From: Borreliella californiensis
GTDB lineage: Bacteria; Spirochaetota; Spirochaetia; Borreliales; Borreliaceae
Length of the DNA stretch: 64,000 bases
Assembly (NCBI RefSeq): GCF_014205885.1
Contig: NZ_JACHFB010000002.1
Span: 283,965-347,964 of the forward strand
Direction of reading: 5' to 3'
This document shows, in pieces, positions 30,418 to 40,184 of this stretch. Each line of letters opens with the position of its first letter. Position 1 is the first letter of the stretch. The position numbers and the translations under genes are program-made. The notes beneath the pieces are model-generated. The model saw only the letters and a list, made by a program, of their open reading frames with translations, ran no database searches and was not told where the DNA came from.

Positions 30418-30580
30418 AAGAATGATTTTTAAAAGAGTTGGATATTAACTTAGCTTTTAATATTTTTATTAATATAATTTGTTGATAATTTTATTAAAGA
30501 GAATAATGTTTATTTTTAATGAGATGGACTTATTAATTGGATTGTTTTATTATTATTCTTATAAAAGAAGGGATAATTTC

Positions 30581-30600
30581 CGCCGTGTGTTTTCATGGTG
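30581..30600 (+). promoter_or_regulatory. Hairpin in the rpsB leader (candidate S2 autoregulatory element)
   Basis: CGCCGTG (30581-30587) pairs with CATGGTG (30594-30600) over 7 bp, including two G-T pairs, around the loop TGTTTT. It is among the most GC-rich patches in this intergenic region and lies 31 bases before the rpsB start. No T-run follows, so it is not a terminator. In other bacteria S2 represses its own operon through the leader; applying that here is inference. Confidence 0.4.
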
Positions 30601-30630
30601 AGTAAAAGAGAAGGATAATAGGAGGTTGAT

Positions 30631-31413
30631 TTGGCAATTGTTACGATGAAGAGCCTATTGGAGGCCGGAGTTCATTTTGGTCATCAAGTAAAAAGACTTG
30701 ATCCTAGAATGAAAAGATTTATTTTTTCGGAGAGAAATGAAATACATATTTTAGATCTTCAAAAGACTTTGCAAGGCATTAAAGATTCTTATGAGCTTGT
30801 TCAAAAGGTAATAAAAGATGGTAAAAAGGTACTTTTTATTGGAACCAAAAAGCAAGCTAGCGAGATAATAGAACAAGAAGCAAGAAGAAGTGATATGCCA
30901 TATGTAAACAATAGATGGCTTGGGGGTATGCTTTCTAATTTTAATACGATTAGAAAATCTGTTCAAAAATTAAAAAAGCTAGAAAAGATGGAAGTTGATG
31001 GAACTTTTGATATGATAAGTAAAAAAGAGATTTCGCAACTTAATCGTGAAAAATCAAAATTAGCAAAAAATTTAACAGGTATCAAGGATATGGAAACACT
31101 TCCTGGTGCTATTTTTATCATTGATCCTAAGCGAGAGCAGATAGCTATTAATGAAGCTAGAAAATTAAAAATCCCCATTATTTCTGTGGTTGATACGAAT
31201 TGTAATCCAGATGTTATTGATTGTCCAATTCCTGGTAATGATGATGCAATTCGTTCTGTTGCTTTGTTTACTAAAATAATATCTGATGCTATTTTAGAAA
31301 GTGATAAAGAGGTTGGTATTCAAATAATTGAAAATTTAAATGAAGAAGATTTGATGAAAGAAATTGAAATTAAAAATGATAAAAGTGATTCTATTCAAGA
31401 AAGGGGAGAGTAA
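30631..31413 (+). CDS. rpsB: 30S ribosomal protein S2
   Basis: S2 is a late-assembling 30S protein. The 260 residues include the family motifs [11 protein letters not shown] near the start, [12 protein letters not shown] at about 90 and [21 protein letters not shown] charged C-terminal tail extends past the usual end. Start is TTG at 30631 with AGGAGG at 30620-30625. First gene of rpsB-tsf-frr-uppS-cdsA-rseP. Confidence 0.96.
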   Translation: MAIVTMKSLLEAGVHFGHQVKRLDPRMKRFIFSERNEIHILDLQKTLQGIKDSYELVQKVIKDGKKVLFIGTKKQASEIIEQEARRSDMPYVNNRWLGGMLSNFNTIRKSVQKLKKLEKMEVDGTFDMISKKEISQLNREKSKLAKNLTGIKDMETLPGAIFIIDPKREQIAINEARKLKIPIISVVDTNCNPDVIDCPIPGNDDAIRSVALFTKIISDAILESDKEVGIQIIENLNEEDLMKEIEIKNDKSDSIQERGE

Positions 31414-31416
31414 TTT

Positions 31417-32256
31417 ATGAGCATTATTAGTCCTCAAGATGTAAAAAAGCTTCGAGAAGAAACCAATGCTGGTTTTGGAGATTGTAAAAAAGCTTTGTCT
31501 GCTGTCGGTGGAGACTTTGAATTGGCTAAAAAGAAACTTAGAGAAATGGGAATTGCATCTGCTGAGAAAAGACTTGATCGAGATGCAAAAGAAGGCAGAG
31601 TATTCTCATATTCAAATAATATTCATGCTGGGCTTTTACTTGTTTCTTGTGAAACAGACTTTGTTGCTTTAAATCATAATTTTGTTAATTTTGGCAGCTC
31701 TTTGATTAAGGAATTGGTAGAAAGTGGAAGAGATTCTTTAACTACTTCTCAAGAGTTAGAGCTTAAAAATTTAGCAGCTACAATAAAAGAAAATATTCAG
31801 GTTAAAAAAATTTTTATTACCGAAATTCAATCTAATGAGTTTGTAAAAATTTATTTGCATGGCGAACAATCCAAGATAGGTGTTTTAGTTAAATTAAAGG
31901 TAGATGATTTTTCTAAAACTGAAGATAAAATGTTTCAAAATTTTGCTATGGATTTAGCTTTGCACGTGGCTGCTTTTGCTCCTGTTTATTTGAGAAATGA
32001 AGATGTTTGTCCAAATTATATTAAAGAACAAGAGGAAATATTTGCTAAACAATTAGAATCTAGCGGCAAGTCAGAAAGTATAGTCAAAGGTATAGTTGCA
32101 GGAAAAATCAAAAAACATCTTGCTGAGATTTCTCTTATTGAACAAAGTTTTGTGAAGAATGATAAAATCACTGTAAGGGAAATGCTTGAAGAGATTTCAA
32201 AATCAATTTCAAGTAAGATAGAAATAGTTGAGTTTAAATATTTAAGAATAGGGTAA
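31417..32256 (+). CDS. tsf: Elongation factor Ts
   Basis: EF-Ts recharges EF-Tu with GTP. It has 279 residues; the N-terminal UBA-like helix region [19 protein letters not shown] and the core [11 protein letters not shown] are diagnostic. ATG at 31417 lies 3 bases after rpsB with AGGGGAGAG as binding site. In most bacteria pyrH comes next; here it is missing and frr follows. Confidence 0.96.
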   Translation: MSIISPQDVKKLREETNAGFGDCKKALSAVGGDFELAKKKLREMGIASAEKRLDRDAKEGRVFSYSNNIHAGLLLVSCETDFVALNHNFVNFGSSLIKELVESGRDSLTTSQELELKNLAATIKENIQVKKIFITEIQSNEFVKIYLHGEQSKIGVLVKLKVDDFSKTEDKMFQNFAMDLALHVAAFAPVYLRNEDVCPNYIKEQEEIFAKQLESSGKSESIVKGIVAGKIKKHLAEISLIEQSFVKNDKITVREMLEEISKSISSKIEIVEFKYLRIG

Positions 32257-32293
32257 GTAATGTACTGCTTTTTATCAGCAAGGAGTAGTTTAT

Positions 32294-32848
32294 ATGGAAG
32301 ATTATAAGGCTTTTCTAGATGAAAAGTTGAGCAAAGTTCTTTTATCACTTGATAATGAATATAAAACGTTAAGAACAGGCAGAATTAGTAGTAATATTTT
32401 TGATAAAATTTTTATTCAATACCATGGCCAAAGAACACCTATAACTCAGGTGTCAAGTATTAGAATTCCTGAAGCAAGGCTTGTTGTTATTCAACCTTGG
32501 GATAAAAGTATTTTGAATAAAATAGAACAAGCCATACTTAATTCTGATCTTTCTATGAATCCTTCAAGTGATGGTTCAGTTATTAGAATTAAAGTTCCGA
32601 CTTTAACTAGTGAAAGGCGGCAAGACATTGTAAAGCATGCTAAAAAAATAGCAGAAGAGCATAAAATTTCAACTAGAAATATACGGCAGGATTTAAACAA
32701 TAGAGTTAAAAAGCAAGAAAAAGAATCAGAAATTACAGAGGACAGTTTAAAAAGAATTTTAGATGATATTCAAAAATCTACAGATATTTATATTAAAAAG
32801 ATAGATTCTATTTTAGAATCTAAAATTCAAGCAATAATGGAAGCTTAA
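32294..32848 (+). CDS. frr: Ribosome recycling factor
   Basis: With EF-G it splits post-termination ribosomes. In 184 residues it has the typical three-helix bundle pattern, the N-terminal [20 protein letters not shown] and [18 protein letters not shown], and the C-terminal [23 protein letters not shown] at 32294 follows AAGGAG. uppS begins 4 bases after its stop. Confidence 0.96.
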   Translation: MEDYKAFLDEKLSKVLLSLDNEYKTLRTGRISSNIFDKIFIQYHGQRTPITQVSSIRIPEARLVVIQPWDKSILNKIEQAILNSDLSMNPSSDGSVIRIKVPTLTSERRQDIVKHAKKIAEEHKISTRNIRQDLNNRVKKQEKESEITEDSLKRILDDIQKSTDIYIKKIDSILESKIQAIMEA

Positions 32849-32852
32849 ATTC

Positions 32853-33545
32853 ATGAATAAAGGTTCTCTTCCAAGTCATGTTGGAATCATTATGGATGGC
32901 AATAGAAGGTGGGCTTTAAGTAAAGGATTGTCTTCTTTGGAGGGTTATGAAGAGGGTCTTAAAAGAGCAAAAGAAATAGTTAAGCATTCTTTAAGGATAG
33001 GTATTAAGTATTTATCCTTTTATGTATTTTCTACTGAGAATTGGAAAAGGGATGATTGTGAGATAGAAAAGTTAATGTTTTTAATTGCTAACTATTTGAG
33101 AGCTGAATTTAATTTTTACAAAAAAAATGGAATAAAAATAATAGCTTCAGGAGATGTTGAGTCTTTAAGCGAGGAAGTAAAAAGTTCTATAAAAGATTCT
33201 ATTAGCTTTTCTAAAAATTTCAACAACCTTATTTTAAATTTAGCAATCAATTATGGGGGTCGCAATGAAATACTTAGAGCTGTTAAAAAATTTGTTTTAA
33301 GTGATTTTGATTTAGAGTCTTTAAATGAGAATGCTTTTTCCAGTTTTTTGGACAATCCAGAGCTGCCTGATCTTGATCTTTTAATACGTACAGGTGGAAA
33401 TATTAGAATAAGTAATTTTTTCTTGTGGAGAATTGCTTATTCTGAATTGATTTTTTCAAATGTTTTGTGGCCTGAATATTATGACGATAGATATAGTAAG
33501 GATTTGGAATGTTTCCAATTTAGAAGAAGAAATTTTGGGAGATGA
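32853..33545 (+). CDS. uppS: Isoprenyl (undecaprenyl) diphosphate synthase
   Basis: Makes the polyprenyl diphosphate carrier used for peptidoglycan. The 230 residues carry the cis-prenyltransferase signature [10 protein letters not shown] (catalytic Asp15), [14 protein letters not shown] and the C-terminal [20 protein letters not shown]. It is preceded by no strong binding site and is probably translationally coupled to frr. Substrates in Borrelia come from the mevalonate pathway. Confidence 0.93.
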   Translation: MNKGSLPSHVGIIMDGNRRWALSKGLSSLEGYEEGLKRAKEIVKHSLRIGIKYLSFYVFSTENWKRDDCEIEKLMFLIANYLRAEFNFYKKNGIKIIASGDVESLSEEVKSSIKDSISFSKNFNNLILNLAINYGGRNEILRAVKKFVLSDFDLESLNENAFSSFLDNPELPDLDLLIRTGGNIRISNFFLWRIAYSELIFSNVLWPEYYDDRYSKDLECFQFRRRNFGR

Positions 33546-33549
33546 TTTA

Positions 33550-34398
33550 TTGAGTAAGATTAATAGATTTGCTTTTTTTGCAAGGTTGGGAACATTTCTA
33601 TTTTTTGTTCCTTTGATTTTATTTTTAATATTTTTAGATTTTAAAAATTATTTATTCCTTAATGTTTTAATTTTTATATTTAGTGGTTTTGCGGCAAAAG
33701 AGGTTAATGATTTATTAAAATTAAAATTCAAATCGTCAGGACTTTCAAGCATATTATCTTTTTTTTTGGGGTTTGTTCCTCCAATTTTAACCTATATTCA
33801 TTTTAATGTTTTTTATTTAGGCATGAATGTAATATATTATTTGGTTATAGCTTTAGTTTTTAGCAATTGGATTGTTAATTTGGTGTTTATTAAAGAACAT
33901 GAGATTGGAAACTTTTTGTCTCAAGCAACTTCAATACTTTTTATACTTATATATCCGGGAACATTAATGTCTTTTACAGTTTCTATTACAACTTTACCTA
34001 AGGCGCCATTTTTAATGTTAATACTTTTTGCTATGGTAAGTGGAAATGATACTTTTGCATATCTTTTTGGTTATTTTTTAGGTAAAAACAGTTATCGTCC
34101 CACTATTATTAGCCCAAATAAAACATTAATGGGGTTTTTGGGTGGCATTTTGTTTTCTGTGTTTACTGCTATATTTGCGGCAGGTTTTAGATTAATAAAT
34201 TTAAGCTATGGAGAGTCTGTTATTTTGGGCATTTTAATTGGAGTTTTTACCATTATTGGCGACTTGTTTGAATCTGGATTAAAGCGAAGTGCTGGAGTAA
34301 AAGATTCTGGGAAAATTATTCCTGGTAGGGGTGGGGCTCTTGATTCTATTGACTCTTTTCTTTTGACAGGTCCGATATTTTATTTATACTTATCTTAG
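33550..34398 (+). CDS. cdsA: Phosphatidate cytidylyltransferase
   Basis: Makes CDP-diacylglycerol for phospholipid synthesis. From TTG 33550 (GGGAG at 33537-33541) it has 282 residues; the frame is open further upstream inside uppS but that start has no binding site. Several membrane spans are evident. The C-terminal signature reads KRSAGVKDSGKIIPGRGGAL followed by DSID, with Arg where many CdsA proteins have His and Ser where many have Arg. Normally dxr would follow; here rseP does. Confidence 0.92.
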   Translation: MSKINRFAFFARLGTFLFFVPLILFLIFLDFKNYLFLNVLIFIFSGFAAKEVNDLLKLKFKSSGLSSILSFFLGFVPPILTYIHFNVFYLGMNVIYYLVIALVFSNWIVNLVFIKEHEIGNFLSQATSILFILIYPGTLMSFTVSITTLPKAPFLMLILFAMVSGNDTFAYLFGYFLGKNSYRPTIISPNKTLMGFLGGILFSVFTAIFAAGFRLINLSYGESVILGILIGVFTIIGDLFESGLKRSAGVKDSGKIIPGRGGALDSIDSFLLTGPIFYLYLS

Positions 34399-34417
34399 TG
34401 GTTTTTGGAGGGAATTT

Positions 34418-35719
34418 ATGTATATTCTTTTTAGTGTGCTGGCTCTTAGTTTTATAATATTTATTCACGAGCTAGGTCACTTTTTATTTGCTAAACTTTT
34501 CAAAGTTAAAGTTGAAGTTTTTTCTGTGGGCATAGGTCCTAGCATATTAAAGTTTAAAATTAATAATACTGAATATAGACTTTCTCCAATTCTTCTAGGA
34601 GGATATTGTAAACTTAAGGGATTTGATCACTTAGAAAAGGAGCTTAAAGCAAATAAAGAATTAGAAGCAGATAAAGATTCTTTGTTTGGAATTTCACATT
34701 TTAAAAAAATTTTAATATATTTTGCAGGTCCTTTATTTAATTTGATTTTTTCATTTGTTGTTTTCATTTTCATAAGTATGGTGGGTGTTATATATTTTGA
34801 TTATTCTGCAAGGATTAGTGTTTTAAATAAAGATTCTTTTTTAAAAGATAAATTTAGAGACGGTGATGTTATATTAAAGGTTAATAATAACAAAGTCGAA
34901 TATTTTTCTGATTTAGGGAAAGTTATTCCTGAGGAAAAATCTACGGTTACATTTGATGTTTTAAGGGGAAAAGAAAATATTATTTTTAAAGAGACCGTTA
35001 GTTTGCAATCTTTTTTAAAAGAAATTGGCCCTTGGATTGATCTTGTGATAGCAGATGTGGTTTTAAATTCGCCTGCTAAGATTGCGGGAATGAAGTCGGG
35101 TGACGAAATAATTAGCATTGATAATATTCTTTTGAGAAATAAAAGAGATTTAGATGATCTTCTTAAGAATTTAAATTCGGATGTTGTGGAGATTAAGTTT
35201 TCTAGAAATGGAGAGATTTTTTCTTCAAAATTGGTATTTCATGATAAAAATAAGATGATTGGTATATATTTTTCGCCACCTTTAAAACGGGTAGTTAAAG
35301 TAGAAAATGTTTCAAGTGCCATTAAAAATTCTTTTTTTAAGATTGTAAATGCTTTGCAAGACATTTTGTATTCTATTTTTTTCTTACTCACAAATTTTTT
35401 AAATACTTCTAAGAGTGTATCAGGCCCTGTTGGAATTGTGAGCATTCTCTCTTCATCTTATTCTTTAGGGCTATTGTATTGGATCAATAGCATTTCTTTC
35501 TTGAGCTTAATTCTTGCTAGTATGAATCTGTTTTTTATTGTAATACCTATTTTTGACGGAGGACAAATTTTTATCAGCTTTGTTGAACTTTTACGTGGAA
35601 AAAGATTTAAGGCAAAAACCATTTATTCTTTTTATAGCTTTGGCATTTTTTTGGGGCTGTTTCTTTTTGTCTTAGGCCTTTTTAACGATTTGAAAGGTCT
35701 TTTAAATATATTTAATTAA
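34418..35719 (+). CDS. rseP: Site-2 type zinc metalloprotease RseP
   Basis: An intramembrane protease that cleaves membrane-embedded substrates such as anti-sigma factors or signal peptides. The 433 residues have HELGH (17-21) in the first membrane span, a periplasmic PDZ domain (about 190-270, including [20 protein letters not shown]) and a second metal-site motif IPIFDGGQ near residue 385. GGAGGG precedes the ATG. The 3' end overlaps the convergent hemolysin III family gene by 4 bases. Confidence 0.93.
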   Translation: MYILFSVLALSFIIFIHELGHFLFAKLFKVKVEVFSVGIGPSILKFKINNTEYRLSPILLGGYCKLKGFDHLEKELKANKELEADKDSLFGISHFKKILIYFAGPLFNLIFSFVVFIFISMVGVIYFDYSARISVLNKDSFLKDKFRDGDVILKVNNNKVEYFSDLGKVIPEEKSTVTFDVLRGKENIIFKETVSLQSFLKEIGPWIDLVIADVVLNSPAKIAGMKSGDEIISIDNILLRNKRDLDDLLKNLNSDVVEIKFSRNGEIFSSKLVFHDKNKMIGIYFSPPLKRVVKVENVSSAIKNSFFKIVNALQDILYSIFFLLTNFLNTSKSVSGPVGIVSILSSSYSLGLLYWINSISFLSLILASMNLFFIVIPIFDGGQIFISFVELLRGKRFKAKTIYSFYSFGIFLGLFLFVLGLFNDLKGLLNIFN

Positions 35720-36417
35720 AAATTAGAAATGTATTTTAGCATAAGCCAAAAGTGAGACGCTGATGCGATTATTATTAATATATGAAATACATCATGCATT
35801 TTCATGTTAATTGTTGGATTAAATTTTTTACTTAATGCGTATACTATTCCTCCTATTGTATATACGATTCCACCAAAAACTAGCCAAAAAAATCCTTTTC
35901 CATTAAGAGCTTTGTAAATGGGGTTAATTTTAAAAATGATGATCCATCCCATGATTATAAATATGGATCCATTAAACCATCCGGGGCTATTTGTAAATAT
36001 TGCTTTAAAAATGATTCCAATTATAGCCACACCCCATACTATACATAAGATTATTAGTCCTGATTTGTTTGGTACAAGGATTGCACATGCAGGAGTATAT
36101 GTTCCTGCTATTAGGATAAATATTGAAATATGATCAAATTTTCTAAATATTTTTTTTATTTTACTTCCTTTTGGAAATATGTGGTAAAGAGTGCTCATTA
36201 CATATAATAGGGTCATTGAAAATCCGTAAATAAAAAATACAAGTATATGTAAATCTTTTTTCTTAAGAGTAGATACTGTAACAAGAATTGTTGTTCCAAT
36301 GATAGACAAAATAATTCCAAAAAGATGCGATATTGAACTGAAAAGTTCATTTTTTGGTATTTTGCTTGTATTAACATCGCTTAATGAGTAATTTTTATGT
36401 TTGGTTTCTCTGGGCAC
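35716..36417 (-). CDS. Hemolysin III / YqfA family seven-span membrane protein
   Basis: A 233-residue member of the PAQR-related hemolysin III family. Seven hydrophobic segments are present, with family motifs [46 protein letters not shown] and [17 protein letters not shown]; the His and Asp/Ser residues form the likely metal site. Start is GTG at 36417 with TGGAGG seven bases upstream. The hemolysin label is historical; a membrane hydrolase or lipid-sensing role is possible. Confidence 0.85.
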   Translation of the reverse strand: MPRETKHKNYSLSDVNTSKIPKNELFSSISHLFGIILSIIGTTILVTVSTLKKKDLHILVFFIYGFSMTLLYVMSTLYHIFPKGSKIKKIFRKFDHISIFILIAGTYTPACAILVPNKSGLIILCIVWGVAIIGIIFKAIFTNSPGWFNGSIFIIMGWIIIFKINPIYKALNGKGFFWLVFGGIVYTIGGIVYALSKKFNPTINMKMHDVFHILIIIASASHFWLMLKYISNF

Positions 36418-36619
36418 AACTTTGCCTCCATTTTATCATTTATTTATAAAAAATATATAATACATTACTTTAATTGTAAGTTTTTCACAAGATCAAATTA
36501 AATCTTACTTGATTTATTTAATCTTATTATTAGGCTTGTTTGGTAAGTAAAGTTTTTTTTTTCAAAAAAAGCTTTATAATGAATAGTGTTTGCTGAAATT
36601 AGCATTGGAGAGGCTTAGC

Positions 36620-38317
36620 ATGATTAATTTTATTAAAATAATTAACTTTTCAAGTTTGCAAAAATTTTCTAAAGCACTACGAGTACCTATTTCTATTTTA
36701 CCAGTTTCATGTATATTGATTGGTGTTGGATCTGTATTTTCAAATTCTTCTAGTGTTCTTTATGTTGATAAAATTTTTATTCAAGATGTTTTAGGTTTAA
36801 TGAAGGCTATAGGCAATGCTATTCTTCTCAATATGCCTTTAATTTTTTCTATTGGAATTTCTATTGGAGTTGCAAGAATGGGGCAAGGAACAGCGGCTTT
36901 AGGGGGTCTTATTGGCTATTTAACATTTAATATTACTGGAAATTATTTTATTGAGACTTTCTCAGGAGGACTTGTTGAAGCAGAGACAATGTCTTCTGTG
37001 GGGCGTATAAATTTTTTTGGTGTTCAAACTTTAAATACGGGAATTGCAGGTTCTTTAGCAGTAGGCCTTGTAGTTGGCTATTTGCATAACAAATTTTATA
37101 ATATGAAGCTGCCCAAGCCTTTTATATTTTTTTCAGAGTGTCATTTTGTTCCCATAGTAATAATTTTGCCTTTTTGTATTATTTTGGCTATATTTTTTTG
37201 TTTGATTTGGTCAAGTTTTGACAAGTTGATTGCATCTTTAGGTGTGTTTGTCTTTAAGTTTGAATATTTTGGTAGTTTTCTTTATGGATTTTTAAATAGG
37301 CTTTTATTGCCTTTGGGATTGCATTCTATTTTATCTTTTCCTTTTGAGTTTACTTCTTTGGGGGGAGTGGAGATAGTTAATGGCAATACTGTTAGAGGGC
37401 TTAAGAATATATTTTATGAGCAGTTGTTAGACCCATCACTTGTTAAATTTTCATCAGGTTTTGCCAAGATTGGTAGTGGATTTTATCTCTCTATTATGTT
37501 TGGACTGCCTGGAGCAGCATTAGGAGTTTACAAGGGCATTGTTCATGAAGATAAGGATAAGGTTTCAGCACTTCTTTTATCTGGGGCTTTGACAGCTTTT
37601 TTAACAGGAATAACTGAGCCTTTAGAATTTTTATTTATTTTTACAGCGCCTTTGCTTTATTTTGTTCATGCTGCTTATTCGGGATTTGCATTGTTGCTTG
37701 CTAATTTTTTTGATGTTACTATTGGCAATACCTTTTCTACTGGGTTTTTGGATTTTTTCATGTTTGGAATACTTCAAGGAAATTCTAAGACAAATTGGAT
37801 TAGTATAGTACCTTTAGGGGCAATATTTTTTGCTCTTTATTATTTTACTTTTAGTTGGCTTTATAGATATTTTGATTTTCAGATATTTGTTACAGACGAT
37901 CCATTTTTTGAAGGACAAGAAGGCAAGCTAGAGGGTCTCGGGATTGCTCATCTTTTAATTCAGGGGCTTGGTGGATTTGATAATATTGTAAAGCTTGATG
38001 TTTGTTCTACAAGATTGCATGTAGATGTTGTTAATACTGAGCTTGTTGATAATGATTTACTTAAAGAAGCTGGAGTTCTTAAAGTGGTGCTTGTTAATGG
38101 CAAGGTTCAGCTCTTTTACGGATCTAATGTTTATTATATTAAAAAGGCCATTGATACCTATTCTCCAAAGAGTCTTTTTGAAGCTAGTGTTATGGTTGCA
38201 GTTGATAATGTAAAAAAAGGCTTTAAGACTTATATTGAAATGAAAGAAGATAAAAAACTTGAAAAGCAAGGCAAATCGGGAAAAGCCTATAAGCTTAGTG
38301 AATTAGAAGAAGATTAA
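36620..38317 (+). CDS. malX: PTS glucose/maltose-type EIICB component (MalX family)
   Basis: This permease imports and phosphorylates a sugar. From ATG 36620 (GGAGAGG at 36607-36613) it has 565 residues: an EIIC membrane domain (about 1-420) with the GITEPLEFLFIF motif, then an EIIB domain with the phosphorylatable Cys462 in KLDVCSTRLHVDV. There is no EIIA domain, so a separate EIIA is needed. Fit is best to the glucose/maltose/GlcNAc group; substrate not proven. A TATAAT sits at 36575-36580 without a clear -35. Confidence 0.88.
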   Translation: MINFIKIINFSSLQKFSKALRVPISILPVSCILIGVGSVFSNSSSVLYVDKIFIQDVLGLMKAIGNAILLNMPLIFSIGISIGVARMGQGTAALGGLIGYLTFNITGNYFIETFSGGLVEAETMSSVGRINFFGVQTLNTGIAGSLAVGLVVGYLHNKFYNMKLPKPFIFFSECHFVPIVIILPFCIILAIFFCLIWSSFDKLIASLGVFVFKFEYFGSFLYGFLNRLLLPLGLHSILSFPFEFTSLGGVEIVNGNTVRGLKNIFYEQLLDPSLVKFSSGFAKIGSGFYLSIMFGLPGAALGVYKGIVHEDKDKVSALLLSGALTAFLTGITEPLEFLFIFTAPLLYFVHAAYSGFALLLANFFDVTIGNTFSTGFLDFFMFGILQGNSKTNWISIVPLGAIFFALYYFTFSWLYRYFDFQIFVTDDPFFEGQEGKLEGLGIAHLLIQGLGGFDNIVKLDVCSTRLHVDVVNTELVDNDLLKEAGVLKVVLVNGKVQLFYGSNVYYIKKAIDTYSPKSLFEASVMVAVDNVKKGFKTYIEMKEDKKLEKQGKSGKAYKLSELEED

Positions 38318-38370
38318 GGATTAAGAATATTTTTTAGTTACCTTTTGTATATTATAAAAAGTTTTTATTG

Positions 38371-38399
38371 TTGAAAAAAATTGGTCTCTTTTATATACT
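38371..38399 (+). promoter_or_regulatory. Promoter of the rpsF-ssb-rpsR-rplI-dnaB operon
   Basis: TTGAAA (38371-38376), a 17-base spacer and TATACT (38394-38399) form a near-consensus sigma-70 promoter. It is followed by a leader of about 55 nucleotides before the rpsF ATG. Confidence 0.7.
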
Positions 38400-38409
38400 A
38401 ACTAAGTAG

Positions 38410-38449
38410 CCTTTGTTGCATGTTTTGCAATGCGATAGACCATAAGGAG
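38410..38449 (+). promoter_or_regulatory. rpsF leader structure that can mask the ribosome binding site
   Basis: TTGCA (38416-38420) and TGCAA (38426-38430) form a small hairpin. Flanking CCTT (38410-38413) can pair with AAGG (38444-38447), part of the AAGGAG binding site of rpsF. S6 and S18 repress this operon through its leader in several bacteria; that this element does so is inference and the pairing is short. Confidence 0.3.
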
Positions 38450-38459
38450 TTTTAGAGTA

Positions 38460-38879
38460 ATGATTAAAAGATATGAGGCATGTTTTTTGTTTAAAAGTGA
38501 AGAAATTGAATATAAGGGTTCTTTAGAAGAGGTTAAAAAATCTTTAGAATTTTTTGGTGCAACCGATATTATTAGCAATTTTATTGGAGAGAGGGCCTTA
38601 GAATATCCCATCAAAAAGCAGGCTAGAGGTCGTTATGAAATAATAGAGTTTAGTATGGAAAGTAATAATTTAAAAGAATTTGAATCAGGGCTTAAGTTAA
38701 TTAAAAATTTGCTTAGGTATATGATTTTGGTTAAGATAGTTAGAAAGATTAATACTAAAAAAATCAAAAGAAGAAATTTTAGAGAATTTAGAGACAATTC
38801 TGACAAAGACAGTCTTAAAGGCGCCTCTAAAGTTGAAACAATAACAGGTTCTGAAAGCACAGATATTCAGGAAAAATAA
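38460..38879 (+). CDS. rpsF: 30S ribosomal protein S6
   Basis: S6 binds the 30S platform with S18. The 139 residues start with IKRYEACFLFKSEEIEYKGS and include GERALEYPIKKQARGRYEII. The tail beyond residue 100 is basic and then acidic, longer than in compact S6 proteins. ATG at 38460 is 10 bases after AAGGAG. First gene of a conserved ribosomal-replication operon. Confidence 0.93.
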   Translation: MIKRYEACFLFKSEEIEYKGSLEEVKKSLEFFGATDIISNFIGERALEYPIKKQARGRYEIIEFSMESNNLKEFESGLKLIKNLLRYMILVKIVRKINTKKIKRRNFREFRDNSDKDSLKGASKVETITGSESTDIQEK

Positions 38880-38890
38880 GAGGGTTTTGA

Positions 38891-39340
38891 ATGGCTGATA
38901 TTAATTCGTTGGTATTGTCTGGCAGGCTTACAAGAGATTCTGAGCTTTCTTATACAGAAAGTGGCATGGCTGTTCTTAGGTTTTCTGTAGCTAATAATAG
39001 AAGAATGAAGAAAAATGATGAATGGATTGATTATCCACAATATTTTGATTGTGTTATTTTTTCAAAAAGAGCCGAAAGTCTCAACGATTATTTGAAAAAG
39101 GGCAAACAAGTTGTGGTAAGTGGATCTCTTAAATATGAAAGCTGGCAAGATAGGAATACTGGTGATAAGAAGAGTAAAGTAAATATATTTGTAGATAATT
39201 TGCAAATGTTTAGTTCAGGTTCTAATACTGTGCAAATGCAAGATTCAGATATTAATAGTTTAACAAATTATAAAAAAGAAGACGTAGTCAAGGATATTGA
39301 TATTGTTGATGATAAATTTAACGAAGATATACCTTTTTAA
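38891..39340 (+). CDS. ssb: Single-stranded DNA-binding protein
   Basis: SSB coats single-stranded DNA and recruits repair proteins. It has 149 residues: an OB fold (about 1-110) with [13 protein letters not shown] and [20 protein letters not shown], and the acidic tail ending EDIPF, which binds partner proteins. It lies between rpsF and rpsR, the usual arrangement. Confidence 0.96.
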   Translation: MADINSLVLSGRLTRDSELSYTESGMAVLRFSVANNRRMKKNDEWIDYPQYFDCVIFSKRAESLNDYLKKGKQVVVSGSLKYESWQDRNTGDKKSKVNIFVDNLQMFSSGSNTVQMQDSDINSLTNYKKEDVVKDIDIVDDKFNEDIPF

Positions 39341-39354
39341 TGGAGTTTAAGCTT

Positions 39355-39645
39355 ATGTATAAAGATAGAGATGCAAATCAAAGAGATTCAAGATTTGAAA
39401 GTCAGCAGGATGGTTTTAAGAAAAATTCAAATTTTAGATTTTTTAAGAGAAAGTCATGTAAATTTTGTGATTCTGGCAAACATCCTGATTATAAGGATTT
39501 TGATTTTCTTAAAAAGTTTATTACTGAGCAAGGTAAAATTTTACCCAAAAGAATTACTGGAACTTCTGCTAAACATCAAAGGCGTTTGGCATTAGAAATT
39601 AAACGGGCAAGATATATGGCTTTGTTGCCTTTTGTAAAAAAATAA
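39355..39645 (+). CDS. rpsR: 30S ribosomal protein S18
   Basis: S18 pairs with S6 on the 30S platform. From ATG 39355 (GGAG at 39342-39345) it has 96 residues: a hydrophilic N-terminal part with CKFC and the conserved [20 protein letters not shown] core. An upstream in-frame ATG at 39340, touching the ssb stop, is less well placed. Confidence 0.95.
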   Translation: MYKDRDANQRDSRFESQQDGFKKNSNFRFFKRKSCKFCDSGKHPDYKDFDFLKKFITEQGKILPKRITGTSAKHQRRLALEIKRARYMALLPFVKK

Positions 39646-39662
39646 TTATTTGGGGGGTAATT

Positions 39663-40160
39663 ATGAAAGTGATTTTAAAGGAAGATTTTATCAATCTTGG
39701 AAAAGAAGGAGATGCCGTAGAGGTAAGAGATGGATTTGCAAGAAACTATTTATTGCCCAAAGGTTTTGCAGTTTTTTCAAATAAACATAATGTTGAGATT
39801 TTTAATCAAAAAAGAAGATCAATATTAAAAAAACAAGAAACAAAAAAGCAAATGGCCAACGATTTGAAATCTAAGCTTGATCTTGTCAAATTAGAATTTT
39901 TTATGAAATCTAATGATTCTGGAAAATTGTTTCATAGTGTTAACAGTTTAAATATTGCTGATGAACTTTTAAAACTTGGCTTTGACATAGAGAGAAGAAA
40001 AATAGATATACATCATGGAACTTTAAAGACTTTTGGAACTTATGATGTGACAATCAAGCTTTATGAGGGTATTAGTTCTATTATTAAAGTAGAGATAAAA
40101 AAAGAGAAAAAGCAAGAGGATAAAAAGTCTTTAAATAAGTTAAATAATACGGATGAGTAG
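39663..40160 (+). CDS. rplI: 50S ribosomal protein L9
   Basis: L9 binds 23S rRNA near the L1 stalk. It has 165 residues with the N-terminal signature [20 protein letters not shown], a long connecting helix and the C-terminal domain; a Lys/Glu-rich tail extends the usual length. GGGGGG lies just before the ATG at 39663. dnaB follows. Confidence 0.96.
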   Translation: MKVILKEDFINLGKEGDAVEVRDGFARNYLLPKGFAVFSNKHNVEIFNQKRRSILKKQETKKQMANDLKSKLDLVKLEFFMKSNDSGKLFHSVNSLNIADELLKLGFDIERRKIDIHHGTLKTFGTYDVTIKLYEGISSIIKVEIKKEKKQEDKKSLNKLNNTDE

Positions 40161-40184
40161 GCTTAGAAAGAAAGGGTGTAGTTT

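Noticed and set aside
32256-32293. Possible hairpin between tsf and frr (TGCT...AGCA)
   Set aside because: The stem is only 4 bp and no T-run follows; frr is expected to be co-transcribed.
33460-33549. Longer cdsA start inside uppS
   Set aside because: No binding site precedes it and the added residues simply read the uppS end in another frame; TTG 33550 has GGGAG at the right distance.
36418-36619. Regulatory site for the PTS gene
   Set aside because: The region has a TATAAT at 36575 and long T and A runs but no convincing operator or -35, so nothing was annotated beyond the note in the gene entry.
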